From positions 78,710-142,709 of the forward strand of contig CAZIIM010000001.1 of NCBI GenBank assembly GCA_964539305.1: a DNA stretch of 64,000 bases, in the 5' to 3' direction. This DNA comes from CAZNUM01 sp964539305. GTDB taxonomy: Bacteria > Fidelibacterota > Marinisomatia > Marinisomatales > TCS55. Below, in pieces: positions 1 to 9,505 of this stretch (positions are counted from its first letter, which is position 1; every line of letters begins with the position of its first letter). The notes under the pieces were generated by a model. That model saw only the letters and a list, made by a program, of their open reading frames with translations. It was not told the DNA's origin and ran no database searches. Made by a program: the position numbers and the translations under genes.

Positions 1-427
1 TGATCCCTTTTACGGTTCTCCCATCCGGTTCAACTGCAAAATAACCGTATAGGGTTGACCACAACCCTTTTCCAGAGATGGGGATAGCATATCCTTCCAC
101 CTTGCCATCGGAATGTTTAATGAAAACCGGATGTAAATGCAGGTCCTCATCCGGATTCAAGTCCTCCGGTTTCATTCCTTCCTGGACCTTTCCGGAATCA
201 TCGATGACGATTCCCTGAATATTTTGATTAAAGATTGTTTTAATATCGGCACTGCTCCACTCAGGTTGCGGTGCAATTCCCAGGGCGTGAAGAATATGCT
301 TTTTAATATCCATTTCTTCATTCAAATCCTGCCGGTCCTTTAATGCGGTAGACGCCAGGGCCAGTAAGATCCCCAATATGATGGTGACGACCGATGTAAA
401 TACCAGGGTATAGGTATTACTGCGCAT
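1..427 (-). CDS. nqrC: Na+-translocating NADH:quinone reductase subunit C (partial, 3' end beyond window)
   Basis: NqrC carries a covalently bound FMN on the periplasmic side of the Na+-pumping NADH:quinone reductase. Translating the minus strand from the ATG at 427 gives MRSNTYTLVFTSVVTIILGI, a single N-terminal membrane helix, then a soluble domain. The stretch GKGLWSTLYGYFAVEPDG near residues 120-137 is the conserved beginning of the FMN-binding domain. The FMN-carrying SGAT motif would lie past position 1 and cannot be checked. The start ATG is embedded in the last codons of nqrB (11-bp overlap), which points to translational coupling. nqrD, E and F are expected further downstream, outside the window. 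Confidence 0.9.
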   Translation of the reverse strand, partial: MRSNTYTLVFTSVVTIILGILLALASTALKDRQDLNEEMDIKKHILHALGIAPQPEWSSADIKTIFNQNIQGIVIDDSGKVQEGMKPEDLNPDEDLHLHPVFIKHSDGKVEGYAIPISGKGLWSTLYGYFAVEPDGRTVKGI

Positions 428-1592
428 AGCGGGCCATCCGTTTTTTAATGTTGCTCCGAATAACAAACCAGTCAATCAAAGGAGCGAAAGCATTCATTAA
501 GAGGATTGCCAGCATGGTACCTTCCGGGTAGGCTGGGTTAATCGCCCGAATAATCACCGTAAGCATCCCGATTAAAAAGCCATATACCCAGCGCCCCTGA
601 TTCGTGTGGGCTCCTGTGACCGGTTCGGTGGCCATGAACATGACTCCAAACAGAAATCCCCCCATCACCAGATGATAGTGGGGTGGTAAGGTGAGCATCG
701 TATTTGTTGACAGGGGAGCCAGGACATTGGTCAATAGAGCGGTCGAGACAAGCCCCAGTACGGCTGCCACAATTACACGCCAATTGACAATCTTGGTAAT
801 GACCAGGAAAGCACCCCCAATGAAGATTAACCATTTACTGGTCTCCCCGATAGAACCGGGAATCCAGCCCATGAACAGATTCCACCAGGAATAGTCAAAC
901 TGGGAAACCTGATTGAGGAGGTGAACCGCATTTTTACCCACTTCCGCCGCCGGTACGGCCAAAGAGGTAGCGCCTGAAAATCCGTCGGGAGCCACGACCC
1001 AGACCTTTTCCCCTGAAATGTGGGACGGGTAGGCAAAAAAGATCAGGGCCCGGGCGACCAGGGCCGGATTAAAAATATTCATCCCCACTCCGCCAAATAT
1101 TTCTTTTCCTATCACTATGCCGAAAGTGGTAGCTACGGCAATCTGCCACAAAGGAATGGTCGGGGGCACAATCAGGGGGATCAGAGCACAGGTGACTAAA
1201 AATCCTTCACTAATATCATGTTTCCGAACAATGGCAAATAATACCTCCCAAAAGGCACCTGTAATAAAGGTCACGAGAATAATGGGAACGATTTTACCGA
1301 ATCCGAACCACAGGTTTTGCACACCAGTGCGGGTAATGCCACTTGCCTGTGCTGCCTGGAACCCCACGTTAATGGCGCCAAAAATATAGAGCGGTATTAA
1401 GGCAATCACCACCAGGATCATGACACGTTTAATATCAATACTGTCCCGAATATGGGGCCCGTGATCTGTTTTTTTATCCGTGCTGTATAGAATCGTATCC
1501 GTGGCTTCAAACAGGGCATAGAATCTGGATAGAGGTCCTCCCGGTTCAAATTTCGGCCGGGCTGCATCCAGCATTTTTCTCAGGATACTCAT
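417..1592 (-). CDS. nqrB: Na+-translocating NADH:quinone reductase subunit B
   Basis: NqrB is the large membrane subunit that binds covalent FMN and riboflavin and takes part in Na+ translocation. The 391-residue product has the family length. After a roughly 50-residue cytoplasmic N-terminus it shows about ten hydrophobic segments. The FMN attachment motif SGAT is at residues 206-209 (Thr209 would carry the flavin). The motif FNPALVARA at about 174-182 is also typical. The gene follows nqrA by 4 bp and overlaps nqrC, so it is the middle cistron of the nqrABC run that itself follows the nuo genes. Confidence 0.96.
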   Translation of the reverse strand: MSILRKMLDAARPKFEPGGPLSRFYALFEATDTILYSTDKKTDHGPHIRDSIDIKRVMILVVIALIPLYIFGAINVGFQAAQASGITRTGVQNLWFGFGKIVPIILVTFITGAFWEVLFAIVRKHDISEGFLVTCALIPLIVPPTIPLWQIAVATTFGIVIGKEIFGGVGMNIFNPALVARALIFFAYPSHISGEKVWVVAPDGFSGATSLAVPAAEVGKNAVHLLNQVSQFDYSWWNLFMGWIPGSIGETSKWLIFIGGAFLVITKIVNWRVIVAAVLGLVSTALLTNVLAPLSTNTMLTLPPHYHLVMGGFLFGVMFMATEPVTGAHTNQGRWVYGFLIGMLTVIIRAINPAYPEGTMLAILLMNAFAPLIDWFVIRSNIKKRMARYAQ

Positions 1593-1596
1593 GCCC

Positions 1597-2949
1597 CTAT
1601 GATTCCTGTTCCATTAATTCCAAACCCTGTCGAATAACAGCTCCCACATCAATTTTGCTGGGACAGGCAAAGGAACAGAGCGCAAAATCCTCTTCATCAC
1701 ATTCATAAATCCCCAACTGTTCCATTTCTTCAATATCTTTGGCCAGAATGGACCGGAACAGGGCGTTGGGGAGAATATCCATCGGCAGCACATCTTCCCA
1801 GGCGTTCAACGGAATCATGGCACGCTCGCTTCCATTCTGGAGCGTATTAAACGGATAGGGGTTCTTTTTCGCTCCGAAAAAAGCACGCATCAGGCTGTAA
1901 CGGGTGCGGCTAGAACCCGGTCTCAACATGCCCATAAACTCCCGTTTCCCCCCTTCCGGAATCACGGAAATGGTTGTATCGTAAAATCCTAAATAACCTT
2001 CCAGAGACGTTTTTTTGCCGGTGAGAACATCGCCTGAAATAATGCGCTGGTCACCGGGCTGAAGGCGATCCTCCAGTACTGCACCCAGATTCACACCCAT
2101 TCGGGTCTGAAGGTGAACCGGATTTTTTACGCCCGGACCGCCAACGGTGGCTACAATAGCAGGGTCAAACACGCCCGTTAACAGAAATTGTCCGATGGTC
2201 ACAACCTGCTGAGCCTGGACAACCCAAACCACATCCCGGGGTTTAATGGGCTGGATATGATGGATCTGGATCCCCACGTTGCCCGCCGGATGCGGGCCGC
2301 TGAATGTGTGAAGATTCACTCCCTGCGCTTTCAGGAACACCTCTGATTTGGTCGTCTCTTTGATTGATAGGTGAATCTGGCCGTCCGTAAGGACCGAAAG
2401 TGCATCCAAACCGGCCTGGAAAGCGGCTTGCTTTCCTTCCAACGCCAATTCCAGATCGACACTGCAGGGGGCCGTATTCCACCCTGAAATAAATATATCC
2501 CGCGGCGTTTCTTCAGGGTTGGCGACTTTATTATAGGGACGCTGACGAATCATGGGCCAGACACCACCTGCAAGAAGGGTTTCCTTAATTTTATCTCGTC
2601 CCAGTGTTTTGATTTCCGCCGCCTTTATGGCTGGATGGGCAACACTATCTTCACGGGAAGCCACGGAAATAATGATCCGTTCTACTGTTCTTCGGGGACC
2701 GATTTGAATATACTTGACCGTCCCTGCCGCCGGTGAAACCCATTGAACACTTGGCTGGCGTTTATTGTGGAAGAGGGGTGTTCCGATTTTAACCGTATCA
2801 CCGGTATTGACCAGCAATTTTGGTTTACAACCCCTGAATTCGATCGGCTTGATGGCAACGGTTTGAGGCCGGGGAGCACGGACCAAATCTAACGAAGGTA
2901 CACCAACCATGCGGATATCATGTCCCTTCTTTATTTCAATCTGTGCCAT
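1597..2949 (-). CDS. nqrA: Na+-translocating NADH:quinone reductase subunit A
   Basis: NqrA is the peripheral, quinone-associated subunit of the Na+-NQR complex. The 450-residue product matches the family in length and opens with the characteristic IEIKKGHDIRMVGVP segment and the early LLVNTGDTVKIGTPLF region that resembles a barrel-sandwich fold. Cysteines occur near the C-terminus (YECDEEDFALCSFACPSK), as in the related RnfC/NqrA fold. It lies 37 bp downstream of nuoN on the same strand with no visible terminator between them, so complex I and Na+-NQR may be co-transcribed. RnfC was considered, but RnfC carries two 4Fe-4S ferredoxin motifs that are absent here. Confidence 0.95.
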   Translation of the reverse strand: MAQIEIKKGHDIRMVGVPSLDLVRAPRPQTVAIKPIEFRGCKPKLLVNTGDTVKIGTPLFHNKRQPSVQWVSPAAGTVKYIQIGPRRTVERIIISVASREDSVAHPAIKAAEIKTLGRDKIKETLLAGGVWPMIRQRPYNKVANPEETPRDIFISGWNTAPCSVDLELALEGKQAAFQAGLDALSVLTDGQIHLSIKETTKSEVFLKAQGVNLHTFSGPHPAGNVGIQIHHIQPIKPRDVVWVVQAQQVVTIGQFLLTGVFDPAIVATVGGPGVKNPVHLQTRMGVNLGAVLEDRLQPGDQRIISGDVLTGKKTSLEGYLGFYDTTISVIPEGGKREFMGMLRPGSSRTRYSLMRAFFGAKKNPYPFNTLQNGSERAMIPLNAWEDVLPMDILPNALFRSILAKDIEEMEQLGIYECDEEDFALCSFACPSKIDVGAVIRQGLELMEQES

Positions 2950-2986
2950 TAAAATAACTTCCCGCTGATTAAAATTGAGTGTGAAA

Positions 2987-4480
2987 TTACATTACCTGAC
3001 TTAATAATGTCATTGAGTTCGTAACCCAATTGGCAATTGGTTCCCAATAAATTCCAAATAGCAGAGATGGAACGGCCAGCACCAGTAAAATCACGGACAT
3101 TGACCAACCGGGGGTGGTCTGAATTTTACTGGGTTTTCCTTCCAGATACATACTTTTTACTACTCGGAAATAGTAGTACAGGGAGACCACGCTATTGATG
3201 ACACCCACTACAGCCAGCCAGTAGAATCCCGGCCCGGCCTTAATGAGCGCCGCAAACAGGTAAAATTTTCCGATAAACCCGGCCGTCGGGGGTAAACCCG
3301 TGAGCGAAACCATAAAGAGCGTCATGGCTACCCCAACAAAAGGCATTTTCCACCCCAACCCCTTAAAAGTGCCGTAACTGGCATCCCCCACTTCCGATTC
3401 CACAAAAATAACAATAAAAAAGGCCCCTAAATTCATGAACAGATACATCACCAGGTAAATCATGATTCCAAAGATCCCCTGGGAAGACAGGACCGTTAAA
3501 CCCATCATCATGTAACCGGCATGGGCAATGCTGGAATAGGCCAGCATCCGCTTGACACTGTTCTGTTGAATCGCCACAATATTTCCCAGTGTCATGGTAG
3601 CCACGGAAAGCACAGCAATCAATTGGGGCCACTGGACGCCGCTTAATGCCGTCCAGTGGAGCGCTGTCAATGATGTGTTATCGGTGAAAACCTGGTTGAA
3701 GAATCGAATCAGTAACGCAAAGCCGGCTGCTTTTGGTGCCACGGAAAGGTAGGCTGTAATGGAGGTTGGGGACCCTTCATAAACGTCCGGTGTCCAGAAA
3801 TGAAACGGGACGGCCGATATTTTGTATCCAAACCCCACTAAAATAAAAACGGACGCCAGAATCAAGGCCAGGTTGGCAGTGTCGTCCAACCCTACTAATG
3901 CCTCCCGTATGGCCCCAAACTGGGTTGATCCCGTTAGCCCGAAGAGAATGCTCAAGCCGAATAACATAATGCCCGAAGAGAAGGCTCCATAAATCACATA
4001 CTTCAGGGAAGCCTCGCTACTGGATTGAGCCGACTTTAAATAGCCGGCCAGGAAAAAGGACATGAGTGAAGCCACCTCCAGGGCCAGATAAACCATTAAT
4101 AGGTCTGTGGCGGAGACCATCAGGAATAACCCAAAGGCCAGGATGGATAGTATGGAATAATATTCACCGATGCGGTAAGACTTGAGTTCTTTACTATTCA
4201 AACTCACCAGGATCACCAGAATCGTGGCCAGTAAAATCAGAATTTTGAAAAACTGGGCAAAGGGATCCAAGGCAATGGTATTCATAAACAATGATTGGAC
4301 CTGATCGTTTCGTCCGGTAATAATCACCAACCCCGTAATCAGTGCCCCGGCCAAGACCCAGTAAGCGACTTTATAGGATCGATTCCGCCGGTAAATCAAA
4401 TCCACCATAATCGCAATTAGAATCGTCCCGGAAAGGATTAATTCCGGCCAGAAGTAAGCGAGACTTTTCAGGTTGTTCAT
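2987..4480 (-). CDS. nuoN: NADH-quinone oxidoreductase subunit N
   Basis: NuoN is one of three antiporter-like proton-pumping membrane subunits of complex I. The 497-residue product is hydrophobic throughout, with about 14 predicted helices. It carries the family core around residues 215-330: FKISAVPFHFWTPDVYEGSPT-type sequence (seen as YKISAVPFHFWTPDVYEG) and KRMLAYSSIAHAGYMMMG. The histidine and lysine residues of these motifs lie on the presumed proton path. It is the last gene of the nuo series; nuoM ends 8 bp upstream and nqrA begins 37 bp downstream. Confidence 0.97.
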   Translation of the reverse strand: MNNLKSLAYFWPELILSGTILIAIMVDLIYRRNRSYKVAYWVLAGALITGLVIITGRNDQVQSLFMNTIALDPFAQFFKILILLATILVILVSLNSKELKSYRIGEYYSILSILAFGLFLMVSATDLLMVYLALEVASLMSFFLAGYLKSAQSSSEASLKYVIYGAFSSGIMLFGLSILFGLTGSTQFGAIREALVGLDDTANLALILASVFILVGFGYKISAVPFHFWTPDVYEGSPTSITAYLSVAPKAAGFALLIRFFNQVFTDNTSLTALHWTALSGVQWPQLIAVLSVATMTLGNIVAIQQNSVKRMLAYSSIAHAGYMMMGLTVLSSQGIFGIMIYLVMYLFMNLGAFFIVIFVESEVGDASYGTFKGLGWKMPFVGVAMTLFMVSLTGLPPTAGFIGKFYLFAALIKAGPGFYWLAVVGVINSVVSLYYYFRVVKSMYLEGKPSKIQTTPGWSMSVILLVLAVPSLLFGIYWEPIANWVTNSMTLLSQVM

Positions 4481-4488
4481 ACAGTCGC

Positions 4489-6039
4489 CTACATGATTCC
4501 GGCTATACTTCCCAGGGAAACCACGTGATCTATTAACAGATCCATGGTTGATTTAATCATATCCAGAAAAGGACGGGGATAAACACCCAGGAAAAAGGTA
4601 ATGACGGCTAACGGTACGACGGTGAATAACTCGCGACCATTAATTTCCGGTAAATTATTGTATTTCTCATTGGCTTTCCCAAAAAACATGCGCTGGAAAG
4701 CCCACAGGAAATAAGTGGCATTCAGCAGGATACCCAGAGTTGAAATAATGACAATCGTTTTAAAAACAGGAAAAGCACCGATGAAGCAGAGGAATTCACT
4801 GACAAACCCGCTCAAACTGGGTAGTCCCAGTCCGGCAAAGAAGGCTACAGCCACAATTCCGGCGTAAACAGGCATTTGGCTGGCCAATCCCCCAAAACCG
4901 TTAATGTCCCGGTGGTGAGCACGGTCATAAATCACTCCCACCAGAATGAACAGCATGGCTGAAATGGTACCGTGGTTGAACATTTGGAATACAGCTCCAT
5001 TTAATCCTGCTTCCGCTGCCCGGTAGTTCTCGCCTCCGGTTGCACCGGCAGCAATCACGGCGGCCATCCCCAACAACGCATATCCCAGGTGATTAATACT
5101 GGAATAAGCCACCAGTTTTTTCAAATCCTTTTGGGCCAACGCACACAGGGCGCCCCAGAGAATGTTGATTAATCCCAGAACAGCCAGCGCTCCCGCGAAC
5201 CAGAAGACACCCTCCGGAAGCATGGGGTAATTCACCCGGAGCAGGCCGTAGATTCCCAGTTTCAGCATTATACCCGCCAAGATCACGGAAATAGCAGTAG
5301 GGGCCTCCACGTGGGCCAGCGGCAACCAGGTGTGGAAAGGAAACACAGGAACTTTAATGGCAAACCCGATGAACAGAATCACCCAAATAACTTTCATGGC
5401 GCTCATGCCCCACCAAACAATACCGTCCAGGACTGTGGGAGCCGTCTCCATCAACACCAGCATATCAAAGGTTTTACCACAGGTGAAATACAGTGCCAGG
5501 ATGGCGATAAGCAAGAGCACAGAACCCACCAGAGTGTATAAGAAAAATTTAATCGCCGCATACTCACGCTGGGGCCCACCCCACATGCCAATTAAAAAAT
5601 ACATGGGCAGAAGCATCACTTCCCAAAAAACATAAAAGAGGAAAAAGTCCAAAGAAAGGAAGACGCCCATAATACCCGTATTGAGTAACAGGAACAGGGC
5701 AAAATATCCTTTTACGGCTCTGGAGATGTTCCAGCTGACAAATACGCCAATAAATCCCAGAATGGCCATCAGCAGAACCATGGGAAGGCTTAGGCCGTCC
5801 ACCCCGAGGTAATAGGATATGTTAAAAGATGGAATCCATTCTGCCCGCTCCATGAACTGGAAACTGCCAATCGTGCCATTGTAGCCCATCCACAAATAGA
5901 TGGCTAAAAGCAGTTGAATCCCTGTCGCGACGGCCGAGATCTGTTTAATCAGCAGTTCCTTTTCCCTCGGAACAAAAGCAACGGCAACCATCCCGATCAC
6001 TGGAAGCCAGATAATCCAACTAAGTAAATGTGTTTCCAT
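4489..6039 (-). CDS. nuoM: NADH-quinone oxidoreductase subunit M
   Basis: NuoM is the middle antiporter-like subunit of the complex I membrane arm. The 516-residue polytopic product shows the diagnostic FAIKVPVFPFHTWLPLAHVE motif near residues 225-245 and KDLKKLVAYSSINHLGYALL near 305-325, which contain the buried lysines and histidine used in proton translocation. Glu140-region sequence VFWEVMLLPMYFLIG supplies the conserved membrane glutamate. It sits between nuoL (25 bp upstream) and nuoN (8 bp downstream). No anomalies were seen. Confidence 0.97.
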   Translation of the reverse strand: METHLLSWIIWLPVIGMVAVAFVPREKELLIKQISAVATGIQLLLAIYLWMGYNGTIGSFQFMERAEWIPSFNISYYLGVDGLSLPMVLLMAILGFIGVFVSWNISRAVKGYFALFLLLNTGIMGVFLSLDFFLFYVFWEVMLLPMYFLIGMWGGPQREYAAIKFFLYTLVGSVLLLIAILALYFTCGKTFDMLVLMETAPTVLDGIVWWGMSAMKVIWVILFIGFAIKVPVFPFHTWLPLAHVEAPTAISVILAGIMLKLGIYGLLRVNYPMLPEGVFWFAGALAVLGLINILWGALCALAQKDLKKLVAYSSINHLGYALLGMAAVIAAGATGGENYRAAEAGLNGAVFQMFNHGTISAMLFILVGVIYDRAHHRDINGFGGLASQMPVYAGIVAVAFFAGLGLPSLSGFVSEFLCFIGAFPVFKTIVIISTLGILLNATYFLWAFQRMFFGKANEKYNNLPEINGRELFTVVPLAVITFFLGVYPRPFLDMIKSTMDLLIDHVVSLGSIAGIM

Positions 6040-6064
6040 AATCTACCTTTTGAAAATCAATGTA

Positions 6065-8122
6065 TTAAATGGTTTGTAAGATGAGAATAATGATCACCCC
6101 TGCTAAGGCAAATAACAGATAGTTCTGTAAATATCCGGTCTGAACCAGTTTCAACCGACCTCCGGCACGACGGATTCCCCGGCCAATACCATCCACCAAT
6201 CCTTGATCAAGGCCGTCATAATCGGTCCGCCCGGTGAGAGCCGACAGCCAGGTTGTGAACCGACCAAAGCCGTTAATTACGTACTTATCGTACAAGTCCC
6301 AGTCCAGATAGGCTATTTTTTCAGAAAGCTTCAGGAAAGGACGATAGAGAAACCGGTCATAATTCTCATCGAAAAAGTATTTGCGGAATGACCAGGTGTA
6401 AAGAAAGCCCATTTTCTTTGCCCATAGGGCGGGAGAATATTTTTGTTTCAGGTACAACATCCACGCCAGCAGCATTCCCAGTCCCGCCATAAACAGGGAT
6501 AATACCATGGCAGGATAATGGGCATGGTGAATCCCTTCCTCAATCACTTCCACTGCCGGGTTGACATTTCCCGGCACCACCGATTCAACCGGAACCACCA
6601 TTTCCTTGAACCAACCGCTATCGGAAAAAGGATTGATATTGGGTAGCGTAAAGAAAATATAAAGACAAAGTCCGCTTAACACCATCAAAGGAATCGTCAT
6701 GGCAGGAGGCGATTCGTGAATATGGGAAAAAACCCGTTTCTTCTTTGGCTCTCCGTGGAACGTCAGGTACATCAGCCTGAACATGTAAAAAGCCGTTATC
6801 AGGGCTGCACCGAACCCAAAAACGGGTAACAGGAAATGCTGGGGGTGGCGGGCAGCAAAGGCCAGACTGCCAGCCAGAATAGCATCCTTGGAAAGGAAAC
6901 CGGAGAAAAAGGGTATTCCAGAAATGGTTAGAGTGGCAATCATCATGGACCAGTAGGTCACGGGCATTTTCCCCTTGAGTCCTCCCATATTGCGCATATC
7001 CTGGGGATCGGTTTTGTGATCCTTTAAATGGTCCAGACTATGGTGCATGGCATGAATCACCGATCCGGAACCGTAGAATAAATTGGCCTTGAACATGGCG
7101 TGGGTTACCAAATGGAAAAAGGCCGCCACATAGGCTCCGGTTCCCACGGACATGATCATGTATCCCAGCTGGCTTACAGTTGAATAAGCCAGCACCTTCT
7201 TTATATCGTTTTGAGTGATGGCAATGGAGGCGGCAAACAAGGCTGTAAAGCCACCGATATAGGCGATGAAAACCAACGCTTCCGGTGTAAACAGGGGGAA
7301 AAAACGAACCGACAGAAATACACCGGCGGCCACCATGGTGGCGGCATGCATGAGGGCGGAAACGGGTGTGGGGCCTTCCATGGCATCCGGCAGCCAGATA
7401 TGAAGGGGAAATTGAGACGATTTACCGACCGCCCCCATGAAAAGGCCGATCCCTCCCAGGGTTAATAGTGTACCAGCAATCTTGCCTTGAGCCACCCCTG
7501 CGAAAATATCCGAGTAAGTAAAAGATCCAATAGCGGTAAACAGAATCATAATTCCAATAAAGAAGCCGATATCTCCCACCCGGTTGGTGAGAAAAGCCTT
7601 TTTCCCCGCCGCTGCTGCAGTATCCTTTTCAAACCAGTGACCGATCAGGAGATAGGAACTCAACCCCACCAACTCCCAGAAGATATAGAGCGACAGAAGA
7701 TTGTTCGCCAGCACAATTCCGTTCATACTGAAGGTAAACAGTCCCAGATAGGCATAATATCGTGAATACCGAATATCGCCTTTCATGTATTCCAGCGAAA
7801 AGATGTGGGACATACTGGAAATAAGTGCCACCACCAGCAGCATGATAATGGTGATGTTATCGATTAGAAAACCCAGTTCCACTTTGAAGGACCCCAGATC
7901 CAGCCAGACAAAGGAAGCCTCCAGGTGGAAATCAGGATCCTTATTGACCAGCATAATCATGAAGAGGGCAAAAGCCAGGATCAGGGTAATCACAATACTG
8001 CCAATGGCGACCCAATCGCCCTGCCGCGGCAACCGTTTTCCAAAAAAGATGAGAACCAGGAAAGCCAGGGCCGGCAGAAACAAGATGACCAGACTGTAAT
8101 CTAGAAGAATGTTCGTTGTCAT
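6065..8122 (-). CDS. nuoL: NADH-quinone oxidoreductase subunit L
   Basis: NuoL is the distal proton-pumping subunit of complex I, with a long lateral helix that runs along the membrane arm. The 685-residue product has the antiporter core FWELVGLSSYLLIGHWF near residue 150, GKSSQFPLHIWLPDAMEGPTPVSALMHAATMV near 235-265 and KKVLAYSTVSQLGYM near 310-325. The extra C-terminal region (about 550-685), with further hydrophobic segments ending in LLFALAGVIIILIL, fits the lateral helix and terminal membrane anchor. It overlaps nuoK by 4 bp (ATGA-type junction). Confidence 0.97.
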   Translation of the reverse strand: MTTNILLDYSLVILFLPALAFLVLIFFGKRLPRQGDWVAIGSIVITLILAFALFMIMLVNKDPDFHLEASFVWLDLGSFKVELGFLIDNITIIMLLVVALISSMSHIFSLEYMKGDIRYSRYYAYLGLFTFSMNGIVLANNLLSLYIFWELVGLSSYLLIGHWFEKDTAAAAGKKAFLTNRVGDIGFFIGIMILFTAIGSFTYSDIFAGVAQGKIAGTLLTLGGIGLFMGAVGKSSQFPLHIWLPDAMEGPTPVSALMHAATMVAAGVFLSVRFFPLFTPEALVFIAYIGGFTALFAASIAITQNDIKKVLAYSTVSQLGYMIMSVGTGAYVAAFFHLVTHAMFKANLFYGSGSVIHAMHHSLDHLKDHKTDPQDMRNMGGLKGKMPVTYWSMMIATLTISGIPFFSGFLSKDAILAGSLAFAARHPQHFLLPVFGFGAALITAFYMFRLMYLTFHGEPKKKRVFSHIHESPPAMTIPLMVLSGLCLYIFFTLPNINPFSDSGWFKEMVVPVESVVPGNVNPAVEVIEEGIHHAHYPAMVLSLFMAGLGMLLAWMLYLKQKYSPALWAKKMGFLYTWSFRKYFFDENYDRFLYRPFLKLSEKIAYLDWDLYDKYVINGFGRFTTWLSALTGRTDYDGLDQGLVDGIGRGIRRAGGRLKLVQTGYLQNYLLFALAGVIIILILQTI

Positions 8123-8424
8123 TGTTTCAGATTGCTGATTTCATCCACATTAATTGTGCGGAAATTGTTGTACAGGTTGATAATGATAGCCAGAGCCACC
8201 GCCGCCTCCGCCGCTGCCATTACGATCACAAACAGGGCGAAGATGTGACCGGAAATCACCATACCGCCAAACCGGGCAAACGCCAGAAAATTCAGATTAG
8301 CGGAATTAAGGATCAGTTCCACACCCATCAGTACCGCAATCGCATTCCGCCGGGTTATGACCGCGAACAGACCCAGAGAAAACAGTAATGCAGCAATGAA
8401 TAAATACGTATCCAGGCTTGCCAT
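8119..8424 (-). CDS. nuoK: NADH-quinone oxidoreductase subunit K
   Basis: NuoK is a small three-helix membrane subunit of complex I that carries two conserved glutamates in the proton path. The 101-residue length is exact for the family. The signature GVELILNSANLNFLAF is at about residues 34-49, with the conserved Glu in helix 2. A second acidic residue sits in the following helix (AAAEAAVALAIIINLY). Its ATG overlaps the stop of nuoJ by one base and its 3' end overlaps nuoL by four, so it is tightly coupled in the operon. Confidence 0.96.
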   Translation of the reverse strand: MASLDTYLFIAALLFSLGLFAVITRRNAIAVLMGVELILNSANLNFLAFARFGGMVISGHIFALFVIVMAAAEAAVALAIIINLYNNFRTINVDEISNLKQ

Positions 8425-8912
8425 CAGTCTGATTTCCTTGACAAGGTGGTTGCACCGATTAATGCGCCCAGCAATAAAAGGCAGGCCACTTCAAACGGCA
8501 GGAGATAATCCATCATCAGCAGTGTACCAATACTGGCAACGGTTTGGGCAGGCTCTTCAGCTGCCACTTCCATCCAGGGTGTCCTTACAATCATGAGGCC
8601 AAGGACAGACAGGACCCCAAGGACAATGAATCCACCGATTCCCTTTTGAACACTGGTGTGGCTGATATTCACGGAAGTAATGCGATGCGTAAGCATGATA
8701 CCGATAATAATCAGGACCAGAATTCCACCGACGTAAATCATGATCTGGACAACTGCCATGAAATCAGCCCAGAGAAAGACATATAGTCCTGCAATTCCTA
8801 CAAACGTAAACAGAAGGGCATAGGCGGAATACAGTAATTTTTTGCTTTGCACCACCACCGCCGCCGAGCCAACGGTTAACAGGGCTAGGAACCAGAAAGT
8901 AACGGTGGCCAT
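8424..8912 (-). CDS. nuoJ: NADH-quinone oxidoreductase subunit J
   Basis: NuoJ is a membrane subunit of complex I with five helices close to the quinone tunnel. The 162-residue product has the expected hydrophobic profile and the family signature LWADFMAVVQIMIYVGGILVLI-type helix (residues about 47-68, containing VQIMIYVGGILVLIIIGIML). It is bounded by single-base overlaps with nuoI upstream and nuoK downstream. No anomalies were seen. Confidence 0.95.
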   Translation of the reverse strand: MATVTFWFLALLTVGSAAVVVQSKKLLYSAYALLFTFVGIAGLYVFLWADFMAVVQIMIYVGGILVLIIIGIMLTHRITSVNISHTSVQKGIGGFIVLGVLSVLGLMIVRTPWMEVAAEEPAQTVASIGTLLMMDYLLPFEVACLLLLGALIGATTLSRKSD

Positions 8913-9502
8913 CAGGAGGAAACCTTCGGTTTTTTAGTCGCCTCAACCAAGGCTTCTTTTTGTTCAGGGGTCACCGGTTTGGCAAACTGGTAAATCAGAT
9001 TCTGCCGATTAAATTCAGAAAATTCATAATCAATGGGATGCCGGTCGGCGTTGGGTCCCCCCACCATAAAAATACAATCCTCCGGACAGGGATAAGTACA
9101 GAGATTGCAATAACAACATTCGGACATATCAATCGTAAAATGGGTGACCACCAGCGCTTTTTTTGTCCCGGCTGACGTGACACCCGTATGACCCAGTTCC
9201 GGAATATCCTCGCCCCGTTCCGGTGCCTTGACCGTATCGATTTTGATGCAATCCACCGGGCAGGCCCGTTCACACTTCAGACACCCAATGCAGTCATCAA
9301 TCACTACATGAAGGCGGGAGCGAATGACATTGTACTGGCTATGGTCAAAACCAATATGCCGTTCCGGACGCGGCCAGCGTTCCTCCGGGTATTGAAGCGT
9401 CACATTCCCTTTTTTAGCACGCACCATGTGTTTGATGGTGACCCACATACCGGAACTCAGGGTTGTTACGGTGTCCATCAGATTTCGTAAGTAACGGATC
9501 AT
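8912..9502 (-). CDS. nuoI: NADH-quinone oxidoreductase subunit I (two 4Fe-4S clusters)
   Basis: NuoI carries iron-sulfur clusters N6a and N6b that pass electrons to NuoB. The 196-residue product has two CxxCxxCxxxCP motifs: Cys71/74/77/81 with Pro82, and Cys129/132/135/139 with Pro140. The two ferredoxin motifs are separated by a longer linker than in E. coli NuoI. An N-terminal amphipathic region (TIKHMVRAKKGNVTLQYPEE) matches the family and leads to the membrane contact. It lies between nuoH (3 bp upstream) and nuoJ. With nuoE/F/G absent here, NuoI would be the electron entry face of the encoded complex if it works without an NADH module. Confidence 0.96.
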   Translation of the reverse strand: MIRYLRNLMDTVTTLSSGMWVTIKHMVRAKKGNVTLQYPEERWPRPERHIGFDHSQYNVIRSRLHVVIDDCIGCLKCERACPVDCIKIDTVKAPERGEDIPELGHTGVTSAGTKKALVVTHFTIDMSECCYCNLCTYPCPEDCIFMVGGPNADRHPIDYEFSEFNRQNLIYQFAKPVTPEQKEALVEATKKPKVSS

Positions 9503-9505
9503 AGC